Notes: a model not told the origin generated them from the sequence alone. 6,418 bases of DNA from Parvularculaceae bacterium (GCA_004213235.1 SHAI01000143.1:1-6418); one strand, 5' to 3'. Counted from the stretch's first letter, positions 1 through 6,418 are shown. Translations and numbers: made by a program.

Positions 1-1079
1 AACGGACCTACACCGCGACAAAACAATGGCCGAATATAAGCCGGCACAAAACCTGGAAAATCGAATGCATTCTCCAGACCTTCTTCCTTCGCAACCTGAC
101 GAATATTATTCCCATAATCGAGTGTCGGAACGCCCTGGTTCCAAAAAGCCAGCATGGCACGAACCTGTTCTGTCATTGACTGGCGCGCTGCGGCCTCGAC
201 CGCTTTGGGATCCCTCTGGCGTTTGTCTTTCCATTCCGCCATGGTCCAACCAAGGGGCAAATATCCATTAATTGGATCGTGTGCAGAGGTTTGATCCGTT
301 ACAAGGTCCGGCTTCACACCGCGCTTGACAAGTTCCGGAAAGATTTCTGCCGCATTGCCAATCAGGCCAACGGATTTAGCCTCACCCGCCGCCGTCCAGC
401 GCGCGATCATCGCCAGAGCTTCATCGAGATTATCTGTTTTCTCATCCACATATCGGGTCCGCAGGCGGAAATCGACGCTATCTTCATTACACTCAACAGC
501 CAGGCAACACGCGCCAGCCATCACGGCCGCAAGCGGCTGGGCACCGCCCATCCCCCCAAGGCCACCGGTGAGAATCCATTTGCCCTTTAAGTTACCGCCA
601 TAATGGCGACGCCCCGCCTCAACAAAGGTTTCGTACGTTCCCTGAACAATTCCCTGCGTACCGATATAAATCCACGAGCCGGCCGTCATCTGGCCATACA
701 TCATCAGCCCCTGCTTATCGAGTTCGTTGAAATGATCCCAATTCGCCCAATGCGGCACGATGTTTGAGTTTGCAATCAAAACCCTTGGCGCATCCTTATG
801 GGTTTTAAAAACGCCAACGGGCTTTCCTGACTGAACGACAAGTGTTTCCTCTTCTGTCAGGGTTTTCAACGCGCCCAGGATCTGATCAAACGCTGCCCAG
901 TTTCTTGCTGCCCGGCCAATCCCGCCATAAACGACAAGCTCATCGGGGTTTTCCGCAACATCGCGATCCAGATTGTTCTGGATCATCCGAAATGGCGCTT
1001 CTGTCGTCCATGTTAAACACGACAGATCAGAGCCCGTGGGTGCTTTGATTTCTCTCTTGTTTTCCAACACTCTGCTCAC
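1..1079 (-). CDS. hutU: Urocanate hydratase (urocanase), N-terminal part; gene runs off the left edge
   Basis: Cytosolic NAD-dependent enzyme (EC 4.2.1.49) for step 2 of histidine breakdown, urocanate to 4-imidazolone-5-propionate. Translating the minus strand from the GTG at 1079 gives 359 codons without a stop, against a family length of about 555 residues, so roughly the first two thirds is present. Recognisable urocanase segments are TWTTEAPFRMIQNNLD near the N-terminus, SGKPVGVFKTH, the glycine-rich GGLGGMGGAQP, VDEKTDNLDEAL, TDQTSAHDPINGYLP and, at the very edge, PLFCRGVGP with Cys354. The active-site cysteine (Cys410 in Pseudomonas putida, as I recall) should lie about 56 residues beyond the window, so catalytic competence cannot be judged. 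The GTG start overlaps the hutG stop by 4 bases (GTGA) and is preceded by a strong GGAGG six bases upstream, which settles the start. It is last in the visible operon. Identification is secure. Confidence 0.97.
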   Translation of the reverse strand, partial: MSRVLENKREIKAPTGSDLSCLTWTTEAPFRMIQNNLDRDVAENPDELVVYGGIGRAARNWAAFDQILGALKTLTEEETLVVQSGKPVGVFKTHKDAPRVLIANSNIVPHWANWDHFNELDKQGLMMYGQMTAGSWIYIGTQGIVQGTYETFVEAGRRHYGGNLKGKWILTGGLGGMGGAQPLAAVMAGACCLAVECNEDSVDFRLRTRYVDEKTDNLDEALAMIARWTAAGEAKSVGLIGNAAEIFPELVKRGVKPDLVTDQTSAHDPINGYLPLGWTMAEWKDKRQRDPKAVEAAARQSMTEQVRAMLAFWNQGVPTLDYGNNIRQVAKEEGLENAFDFPGFVPAYIRPLFCRGVGP

Positions 1080-1882
1080 GGATTTCCTCCAGATTTTATA
1101 TTTTTGCCTTCAGCGCCAATAGCACCCAGTATTTCGCCAAGAAGACGGCGTAATGTTTCAGCCCGCTTAACGTCATAGGTGAATGGCGGCACCTCTTGTG
1201 ATAAATAAGCACACTGAGCGATTTCCATTTGAATGGCATGCACGCCCGCTTGCGGCTGCCCATAATGGCGTGTTGTCCAGCCGCCCTTGAACCGACCATT
1301 GACCACGAAATTGAAAATATCCTGCCGGGCACACACATCCCGCGCAGCATTTTGTATCCCGACATGACACGATGCGCCGTCATTTGTACCAATATTCAAA
1401 TCCGGCAAGCGCCCGTCAAAAAGATGTGGGATGGTAGACCGGATGGAGTGGCAATCATAGAGAATGGCAAAACCATGGGCTGCTTTCACCCGGTTGATCT
1501 CCGCACGAAGTGCATCATGATAAGGCACATGAAAACGGGCCAGACGATCAGCGATATCTTCGTCCGTCAACGGTGTTTTCCAGATTGGAACACCGTCAAA
1601 CGTCGTTTCCGGAACAAGCGAGGTCGTGTTTTGCCCCGGGTAAAGGCTACCCCCCGCAGGATCGCGGTTCGGGTCAATCACATACCGGCTGAAATTTGCA
1701 CGCACAATGCTGGCTTCAGGGAGTAAGCCGTCATATAGCCGCGGAATATGCCAGTCCGTATCGAGAAGACGCCTTCCCGTTTCATTCAGGTTTGCCAGAA
1801 TATTTTCGGGCACATCCATGCCTGAATGGGGCTGCGCCAGAATGATCGGCCCACGCCCTTCGGAAACGTAAACCGGTGTCAT
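1076..1882 (-). CDS. hutG: N-formylglutamate deformylase (N-formylglutamate amidohydrolase)
   Basis: Cytosolic metal-dependent amidohydrolase (EC 3.5.1.68) that carries out the last step, N-formyl-L-glutamate to glutamate and formate. The 268-residue protein is normal in length for the FGase (N-formylglutamate amidohydrolase) family. Visible family motifs in order are QPHSG (17-21), DTDWH (41-45), NFSRYVIDPNRDP (63-75), YHDAL (121-125), LYDCHSIRS (141-149), NIGTNDGASC (163-172), GRFKGGWTTRHYGQP (196-210) and QMEIAQCAYL (218-227). The His, Asp and Glu residues in these motifs are the expected metal and substrate ligands. This is not the arginase-like formiminoglutamase also called HutG in Bacillus and Klebsiella; the presence of hutF in the locus agrees with the deformylase assignment. 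The ATG overlaps the hutH stop (ATGA), and the stop overlaps the hutU start. The upstream Shine-Dalgarno match is weak, so translation probably depends on coupling from hutH. Confidence 0.96.
   Translation of the reverse strand: MTPVYVSEGRGPIILAQPHSGMDVPENILANLNETGRRLLDTDWHIPRLYDGLLPEASIVRANFSRYVIDPNRDPAGGSLYPGQNTTSLVPETTFDGVPIWKTPLTDEDIADRLARFHVPYHDALRAEINRVKAAHGFAILYDCHSIRSTIPHLFDGRLPDLNIGTNDGASCHVGIQNAARDVCARQDIFNFVVNGRFKGGWTTRHYGQPQAGVHAIQMEIAQCAYLSQEVPPFTYDVKRAETLRRLLGEILGAIGAEGKNIKSGGNP
1086..1090 (-). promoter_or_regulatory. Shine-Dalgarno site of hutU
   Basis: On the minus strand this reads GGAGG, followed by a six-base spacer and the GTG start of hutU at 1079. It lies inside the 3' end of hutG. 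It is the best ribosome binding site seen in the operon and fixes the non-ATG start. The likely role, by inference, is independent initiation on top of coupling from hutG. Confidence 0.8.
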
Positions 1883-3417
1883 TGGCCCAACTCAATCGGC
1901 GCAACACCATCCCCGAAATTCGCCAGATCGTCGGTGTTTAACACAAGGTCAGATAGTTTTTCTATATCTACACTGACAATTCTGTCATCGGTTAGCGACG
2001 GGCTTTCTGCACGGATTGTCTTGATAACATCTGCCAGACGCGCGCTGGTGGTTAGAGGTTCGCGCAGCTCAATTCCCTGCGCAGCCGACATAGCTTCAAC
2101 GCCTAAAATGCCAGCAAGGTTCTTGTTCATCTCAAGAAGACGGCGCGCGCCATGGCACGCCATGGACACATGATCTTCCTGATTGGCAGATGTCGGCGTG
2201 GAATCAACCGAACGCGGATTTGCCAGTGATTTGTTTTCACTCATCAGTGCTGCTGACGTCACTTCAGCAATCATCAAGCCGGACTTCAATCCCGGATCCG
2301 GCGCAAGAAAAGCGGGCAGACCGAAACTCAGTGCAGGATCGACCAAAAGCGCAACGCGCCGCTGAGAAATGCAGCCTATTTCAGAAATTGCGATTGCCGC
2401 CAGGTCTGCGACCAATGCCACCGGCTCTGCATGGAAATTACCGCCGGAAACAATCGAGCCATTTGACAGCACAAGCGGATTGTCTGTTGCCGCATTTGCT
2501 TCTATTTCCAGCGTGCGGCCAATGTGCCGCAACTGATCAATACACGCACCAATAACCTGCGGCGCGCAGCGCAGGCAATACGGGTCCTGAACACGCTCAT
2601 CGTCCGTCCGGTGACTCTCGCGAATGACGGAGCCTTCCAGTAAGCTACGAAGTCGCTGCGCACTTTCAATTTGTCCCGCGTGCCCCCGAAGGGTATGGAT
2701 CTCTTCACGGAAAGGCGCACCTGATGCCATCGCCGCATCAATGGAAAGCGCCGTCGTCGTCAGCGACGTGATCGCCAGTCGCCACGCATCAAACAGTCCC
2801 GCCAGCGCCAGCGCCGTTGACGCCTGAGTCCCGTTTAACAGCGCAAGCCCCTCTTTCGCCTGAAGCTCAATAGGCTCCAGCCCCGCTTTCTGGAGAGCCG
2901 CCATTGCCGGCATCCGCGCATTTTCGAAAAAGACGTCCCCCTCGCCGATCAGGGCGGCAGACATATGAGCCAGCGGCGCAAGGTCACCAGATGCACCAAC
3001 CGACCCTTTTTCCGGAATGACAGGAATAATCCCAAGCGACGCCATTCTTTCGATTAACCGGATCACAACCGGCCTGATACCCGATGCACCACGCCCAAGT
3101 GAAAGGCATTTCAATGCCATCATGAGGCGGACAATATGTTCCGGCAGCGGTGCCCCATAACCTGCACTGTGCGAACGCACCAAGTTTTTCTGCAGGGCCG
3201 CAAGGTTTGCATCATCAATCCGGACCGAGGCAAGTTTACCAAACCCGGTATTCACACCATAAATGGTATCGCCCCTGCCGATACATTCTTGCAAAGTGGA
3301 TGCGCCCGCTTCCACATCGCGATAGGCATCATCGCTCAATCGAATTTCCGTCCTTGAACGAAGTATTTTCTCCAGCTCAGTAAGTTTAATCGCCTGAGGT
3401 TTTAACAAGAGTGTCAT
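1879..3417 (-). CDS. hutH: Histidine ammonia-lyase (histidase)
   Basis: First enzyme of the pathway (EC 4.3.1.3): non-oxidative removal of ammonia from L-histidine to give trans-urocanate, in the cytosol as a homotetramer. The 512 residues match the usual family length. The MIO electrophile forms from Ala142-Ser143-Gly144 in the GSVGASGDLAPLAH signature. Other known histidase active-site residues sit at the same numbers as I recall for the P. putida enzyme: Tyr53 (YGVNTGFG), His83, Asn195 (LLNGTQ), Gln277, Tyr280 and Arg283 (VQDPYCLRC), Phe329 (GGNFHAEP) and Glu414 (NQEDHVSM). No insertion, deletion or lost residue is evident, so the enzyme should be active. The ATG at 3417 overlaps the hutI stop by 4 bases (ATGA), with an AGG eight bases upstream; its stop overlaps the hutG start. 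The family also includes tyrosine and phenylalanine ammonia-lyases, but His83 and the hut context indicate histidine as substrate. Confidence 0.99.
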   Translation of the reverse strand: MTLLLKPQAIKLTELEKILRSRTEIRLSDDAYRDVEAGASTLQECIGRGDTIYGVNTGFGKLASVRIDDANLAALQKNLVRSHSAGYGAPLPEHIVRLMMALKCLSLGRGASGIRPVVIRLIERMASLGIIPVIPEKGSVGASGDLAPLAHMSAALIGEGDVFFENARMPAMAALQKAGLEPIELQAKEGLALLNGTQASTALALAGLFDAWRLAITSLTTTALSIDAAMASGAPFREEIHTLRGHAGQIESAQRLRSLLEGSVIRESHRTDDERVQDPYCLRCAPQVIGACIDQLRHIGRTLEIEANAATDNPLVLSNGSIVSGGNFHAEPVALVADLAAIAISEIGCISQRRVALLVDPALSFGLPAFLAPDPGLKSGLMIAEVTSAALMSENKSLANPRSVDSTPTSANQEDHVSMACHGARRLLEMNKNLAGILGVEAMSAAQGIELREPLTTSARLADVIKTIRAESPSLTDDRIVSVDIEKLSDLVLNTDDLANFGDGVAPIELGQ

Positions 3418-4625
3418 GCATTTGACCTGTGAGAGATTATTTGATGAAGCGCGCGCGCACCCACCTCATATGCTAATACTGACGGATGGTCGACATTCCA
3501 TACCGCAAATTCTGCAAATGCGCCCTGTGTAAGTGTACCATATTGTCCTTCAAGCCCAAGCGCGCGCGCCGCATTGCGCGTGGCCCCCGCCAATGCCTCC
3601 TCCGGCGTCAACCCGAATAAAACACACGCCATATTCAACGCCATAAGCATGGAAAATATTGGGGAACTTCCAGGGTTACAGTCTGTCGCAACCGCCATGG
3701 GGACATTATGTTGCCGCAAGTCGGCAATTGGGGGCAATTTTGTTTCTTTCAGAAAATAGTAGGCACCGGGCAAAAGCACCGCCACCGCGCCGGACTTTGC
3801 GAAAATCGGCACATCATCCTTATGAAGATATTCCAGATGATCGGCGGAAAGTCCCCCATAGTTCGCGACCAGCAATGCACCCTTTTGATCGGTTAATTGT
3901 TCCGCATGGAGCTTGACCGGCAAAGACAGACGCCGCGCCGCCTGGAAAACCCGCTCAATCTGTGCGCTGGAGAACGCAATGTCCTCGCAAAACCCGTCCA
4001 CCGCATCGACAAGCCCCGCCGCATTGGCCAACTCCAAGCCGGGGATCACAATCTCGTCAATATAATCGTCAGCACGGCCTTTATATTCCGGCGGCAAGGC
4101 ATGCGCCGCCAGCCAGGTCGTCTTCACCGTGACCGGTCGCAAGGCCGCAATGTCACGGGCAATGCGCAACATCCGGATTTCGTCATCTACCGTCAGTCCG
4201 TATCCGGATTTCACTTCAAAGACGCGCACACCATCCGCCATGAGCGCATCAACGCGCGCGAGGGCACGCGCGCGCAATTCCTGATCGCTCAGTTCGCGGG
4301 TTGCCATGACGGTTGACAAAATCCCGCCACCGCTTCTGGCAATTTCTTCATAGCTCGCGCCGTTCAAACGCATCTCAAATTCGCGCGCACGATTACCGCC
4401 ATAGACAAGGTGCGTATGGCAGTCGATCAATGCCGGCGTCACCAGTCGCCCGCCAAGATCTATCCCGTCCATATCGCAATATTCGCCCGGCAGGCCTGCG
4501 CTTGGCCCACACCAGGCTATGACACCGTCACGGACAATAATCGATGCGTCATCGATCAGCCCATATGGCGTACTTCCACCTTGCATGGTCGCAAGGACAC
4601 AATTGTCATAGCGCGCGGGTTTCAT
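3414..4625 (-). CDS. hutI: Imidazolonepropionase
   Basis: Amidohydrolase-superfamily enzyme (EC 3.5.2.7) that opens the ring of 4-imidazolone-5-propionate to N-formimino-L-glutamate (step 3), in the cytosol. With the chosen start it has 403 residues, typical of the family. Visible motifs: metal-binding LIDCHTHLVYGGNR (His70, His72, Arg79), AGGGI-like SGGGILSTV (98-105), EVKSGYGL with Tyr142, LAAHALPPEYKGRADDYID (His175), PVKLHAEQL (His240, Glu243), SADHLEYL (His263) and ATDCNPGSSP (metal-ligand Asp315). The reading frame stays open up to an ATG at 4793, but the first 56 codons would overlap hutF and resemble nothing; the protein starting MKPARYDNCVLATMQGG lines up with known HutI N-termini, and AAGG lies five bases before this ATG. 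The ATG at 4655 (413 residues) is the main alternative. First gene of the minus-strand operon; its stop overlaps the hutH start. Confidence 0.96.
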   Translation of the reverse strand: MKPARYDNCVLATMQGGSTPYGLIDDASIIVRDGVIAWCGPSAGLPGEYCDMDGIDLGGRLVTPALIDCHTHLVYGGNRAREFEMRLNGASYEEIARSGGGILSTVMATRELSDQELRARALARVDALMADGVRVFEVKSGYGLTVDDEIRMLRIARDIAALRPVTVKTTWLAAHALPPEYKGRADDYIDEIVIPGLELANAAGLVDAVDGFCEDIAFSSAQIERVFQAARRLSLPVKLHAEQLTDQKGALLVANYGGLSADHLEYLHKDDVPIFAKSGAVAVLLPGAYYFLKETKLPPIADLRQHNVPMAVATDCNPGSSPIFSMLMALNMACVLFGLTPEEALAGATRNAARALGLEGQYGTLTQGAFAEFAVWNVDHPSVLAYEVGARALHQIISHRSNA

Positions 4626-4640
4626 CATTGCCTTGATGAA
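4621..4640. repeat. 7-base inverted repeat at the hutI start codon and hutF -35 region
   Basis: TTCATCA (4621-4627) and TGATGAA (4634-4640) are exact inverted copies around a 6-base centre. The element overlaps the hutI start codon and the predicted -35 box of hutF. It could be an operator half-site pair or a weak hairpin at the hutI translation start. It does not resemble the TGTA/TACA-type palindrome known for HutC. Short enough to be chance. Confidence 0.25.
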
Positions 4641-4660
4641 TGACCCATCGTCCATATGAT
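4633..4660 (+). promoter_or_regulatory. Predicted sigma70-type promoter for hutF
   Basis: TTGATG (4633-4638) and TATGAT (4655-4660) are separated by 16 bases, matching the TTGACA and TATAAT consensus at 4 of 6 and 5 of 6 positions. Transcription would start near 4667, giving a leader of about 22 bases before the hutF ATG at 4690. It fits the only non-coding space in front of hutF. This is prediction by eye; no equally good promoter was found for the opposite-strand hutI operon. Confidence 0.45.
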
Positions 4661-4667
4661 GTCCATA
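4650..4667. repeat. Direct repeat of GTCCATA, 11-base period, in the hutF-hutI spacer
   Basis: GTCCATA occurs at 4650-4656 and again at 4661-4667, separated by TGAT, so the copies are 11 bases apart, about one helical turn. The pair covers the predicted -10 element and start site of the hutF promoter. This position and spacing suit an operator for a regulator binding one DNA face, but two 7-base copies could be chance; function is inferred only. Confidence 0.35.
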
Positions 4668-4689
4668 AAAAATAAGTCGTGTGAGCTTT

Positions 4690-6057
4690 ATGAAAACCAT
4701 CGCCGCAGAACAAGCGCTATTGCCCACCGGATGGCGCAATGATGTGACCATTAGAATTAATGATGACGGGCATATCGCCGACATTATCGACACCGAAGCC
4801 CCGGCCGATCACCGCGTTGGCGTCATTTTACCTGCGCTCTCCAATGTGCACAGTCACAGTTTTCAGCGGGCAATGGCGGGCCTCGCCGAGCAGCGCGGGC
4901 CGAATCCAATCGACGATTTCTGGACCTGGCGCAATGTCATGTACCATTTTCTGGACGTTCTCACCCCCGACGACATCGAGGACATCGCCGCCCTGGTTCA
5001 ATTGGAAATGCTCGAAGCGGGGTACGCGTCCCAAGGCGAGTTCCATTATGTTCATCATGGGCCGGACGGTGCCAGATACCATCAGATCGATGAAACCTCC
5101 CAGCGTCATTTACACGCCGCAAGGAAAACCGGCATCGGATACACTCACCTGCCCGTTCTTTACAGCCAGGCCGGGTTGGACGGACGTGCGCTAGAAGGTG
5201 GCCAGCGCCGGTTTGGCAACGATCTGGATGGGTTCGCCGCACTTTATGCCGCCCTGGAAGCCTCCTGGCCGGACCATCCCGACGATTTCGCCCTGGGCGT
5301 GGCGCCGCACTCTTTACGTGCGGCGACGAAAGAGGGAATTGAAACATGCCTTGCGCTTGCCCCGAATGGACCGATCCATATTCATGCTGCGGAGCAAGAA
5401 GCTGAAATATCCGAAGTTGTCGCCGCATTGAATGCCCGGCCGGTGAGATGGATCTTGGATCATATGCCGGTCGATGAACGCTGGTGCCTTATCCATGCAA
5501 CCCATCTTGATACCTCGGAAATTGACGATCTGGCAGCATCACATGCCGTTGTCGGCCTGTGCCCGATAACAGAAGCAAACCTCGGCGACGGGATTTTTCC
5601 AGCCGCATCGTTCATGGCAAAAGGCGGCGAAATTGGCATTGGGTCAGATTCCAATGTGAATATCAGCCTTAGCGAGGAATTGCGCGTACTTGAAACTTCC
5701 CAGCGCCTGCGCGATCGCCGCCGGGTGATCCTTACACGGGAGAACGCGCCGTCGAATGGTCGCATGCTCTACGAGGCCGCAGCCACTGGCGGGGCAAAGG
5801 CGATAGGCCGCAATAGCGGACGGATTGAGCCCGGTGCCCTGGCCGATCTCGTTGCCCTTGACACCCGCCATCTTGACATCATCGGCCTAAAGGGGGACCG
5901 CATCCTCGATAGTTGGGTTTTTGCCAGTACGGATGATTTAGTGTGCGATGTCTGGTCGGCCGGCCGTCATGTCGTTACCGATGGCAAACATATTCATCGC
6001 GCTGAGATCGCGTCAAAATTCGCCGCGACCATCCGCCGGTTGAGAGCCGCATTCTAA
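4690..6057 (+). CDS. hutF: Formimidoylglutamate deiminase (formiminoglutamate deiminase)
   Basis: Zinc-dependent amidohydrolase (EC 3.5.3.13) that converts N-formimino-L-glutamate to N-formyl-L-glutamate and ammonia, supplying the substrate of HutG. From the ATG at 4690 it has 455 residues, close to the 453 or so of Pseudomonas HutF. Visible features: N-terminal AEQALLPTGW, metal-binding NVHSHSFQRAMAGLAEQ (His54, His56), DDFWTWRNVMY (Arg81), GEFHYVHH (119-123 region), APHSLR (His207, Arg210), PIHIHAAEQEAEI (His232, Glu235), LIHATHL (His269) and GIGSDSN (metal-ligand Asp320). This set distinguishes HutF from guanine deaminase and other relatives. An in-frame GTG at 4681 would add three residues; the ATG is preferred from the MKTIAAEQALLP alignment and a GTGAG five bases upstream. 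Transcribed divergently from hutIHGU, probably from the spacer promoter at 4633-4660. Confidence 0.97.
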   Translation: MKTIAAEQALLPTGWRNDVTIRINDDGHIADIIDTEAPADHRVGVILPALSNVHSHSFQRAMAGLAEQRGPNPIDDFWTWRNVMYHFLDVLTPDDIEDIAALVQLEMLEAGYASQGEFHYVHHGPDGARYHQIDETSQRHLHAARKTGIGYTHLPVLYSQAGLDGRALEGGQRRFGNDLDGFAALYAALEASWPDHPDDFALGVAPHSLRAATKEGIETCLALAPNGPIHIHAAEQEAEISEVVAALNARPVRWILDHMPVDERWCLIHATHLDTSEIDDLAASHAVVGLCPITEANLGDGIFPAASFMAKGGEIGIGSDSNVNISLSEELRVLETSQRLRDRRRVILTRENAPSNGRMLYEAAATGGAKAIGRNSGRIEPGALADLVALDTRHLDIIGLKGDRILDSWVFASTDDLVCDVWSAGRHVVTDGKHIHRAEIASKFAATIRRLRAAF

Positions 6058-6062
6058 TCACC

Positions 6063-6418
6063 TCACCACCAATAGGCATAAAGACCGATCAACATGACCG
6101 TAATCACAACGGCACCAATATTAAAAACCCGCCCGGTAGTGAACGTGATACCTCGCAAGTCAACAACTTTCTCATCCGGGTGCTGACGTTGCAGGAAGGA
6201 CGCAACGACACCCAACGCCAATGATACCAGAAAAACGATTCCCACCCGGTCCATAAACGGCATTTCCGGAAAGATTTGTGGCCAGAGAATTGATAATACT
6301 ACTGAAGATATAACCGCAGCCAACCCGCCGATCTCAGTTGCCCGCTTCCAGAAAAGACCGAGAGCAAAAATCGCGACAACGCCCGGCGTGAAAAACCCTG
6401 TCCAGTTTTGGATATTCT
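6063..6418 (-). CDS. Sodium:solute symporter (SSS family, SGLT-like), C-terminal end; gene runs off the right edge
   Basis: Only the last 117 residues plus the stop are in the window; the frame is open to the right edge, so the ATG-less start seen near 6323 (TTG) is internal. The segment begins NIQNWTGFFTPGVVAIF and continues LGLFWKRATEIGG, the TGFFTP...GLFWKR pattern of SSS transporters (TC 2.A.21) of the sodium/sugar type. Hydrophobic stretches at about residues 10-23, 31-46, 57-75 and 98-117 look like the last membrane helices, separated by a charged loop QRQHPDEKVVDLRG; the protein ends in a helix finishing LYAYWW. It is an inner-membrane secondary transporter driven by sodium. The substrate cannot be read from this end: sugars are most usual for this subgroup, while amino-acid or urocanate uptake is suggested only by proximity. 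It converges on hutF with 5 bases between stop codons, so the two are separate transcripts. Confidence 0.88.
   Translation of the reverse strand, partial: NIQNWTGFFTPGVVAIFALGLFWKRATEIGGLAAVISSVVLSILWPQIFPEMPFMDRVGIVFLVSLALGVVASFLQRQHPDEKVVDLRGITFTTGRVFNIGAVVITVMLIGLYAYWW

Noticed and set aside
26..603. Small plus-strand open frames near the left edge
   Set aside because: They are antisense to hutU, whose minus-strand frame is continuous from 1079 to the window edge with clear urocanase motifs.
1229..1726. 165-codon plus-strand open frame opposite hutG
   Set aside because: It lies wholly inside hutG, whose family motifs run along its full length. The antisense translation shows no recognisable domain and has no promoter or ribosome binding site that I can see.
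3897..4316. 139-codon plus-strand open frame opposite hutI
   Set aside because: Wholly antisense to conserved hutI motifs; translation is Arg/His-rich without family resemblance.
4687..4713. Possible minus-strand promoter for hutI (TTGTTC, 15-base spacer, CATAAA)
   Set aside because: Only 3 of 6 and 4 of 6 consensus matches with a short spacer, and it lies inside the hutF coding start. Too weak to list as a feature, though the hutI operon promoter must be in or near here.
4961..5428. 155-codon minus-strand open frame inside hutF
   Set aside because: Antisense shadow of hutF; Arg/Pro/Gly-rich translation without domain character, while hutF is intact in the other strand.
6041..6075. Bidirectional terminator between hutF and the symporter gene
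   Set aside because: The gap between stop codons is only 5 bases and I see no stable GC hairpin followed by a T-run on either strand.
1..6418. Mobile element, CRISPR, defence or other novel system
   Set aside because: No transposase, integrase, repeat array, attachment site or unexplained gene is visible; all sequence is accounted for by hut genes, one short spacer and a transporter end.

Overview
The window is almost entirely a histidine-utilisation (hut) locus from a bacterium. The protein sequences look proteobacterial, most like Alphaproteobacteria in operon style and moderately GC-rich codon use, but this placement is an inference and no rRNA or marker gene is present to confirm it. Coding density is close to 100 percent: there is no gene-free stretch longer than about 65 bases, and I see no tRNA, rRNA, CRISPR, insertion sequence or attachment site.

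Layout. A four-gene cluster runs on the minus strand: hutI (4625 to 3414), hutH (3417 to 1879), hutG (1882 to 1076) and hutU (1079 to beyond position 1, so its C-terminal third is missing). Each junction is a 4-base start/stop overlap (ATGA, ATGA, GTGA), so the four genes are almost surely one translationally coupled transcript. On the plus strand hutF (4690 to 6057) diverges from hutI across a 64-base spacer. That spacer holds a plausible sigma70-type promoter for hutF, a direct repeat of GTCCATA one helical turn apart, and a short inverted repeat at the hutI start. After hutF, with only 5 bases between the stop codons, lies the C-terminal end of a convergent minus-strand gene for a sodium:solute symporter (SSS/SGLT-like) that runs off the right edge.

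Function. The five enzymes give the complete five-step route from histidine to glutamate: HutH removes ammonia to give urocanate, HutU hydrates it to imidazolone propionate, HutI opens the ring to N-formimino-glutamate, HutF deiminates that to N-formyl-glutamate and HutG releases formate and glutamate. HutF next to a deformylase-type HutG marks this as the formate-releasing variant known from Pseudomonas rather than the formamide-releasing four-step variant of Bacillus and enterics. Visible catalytic residues are intact in HutH, HutI, HutF and HutG; the urocanase active-site cysteine is expected beyond the window edge. No hutC-type repressor gene is in the window.

Overall this is a well-understood catabolic operon. 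I do not see an undescribed system. The points worth a second look are the compact divergent control region, the start-codon choices for hutI and hutF, and whether the symporter belongs to the hut function.
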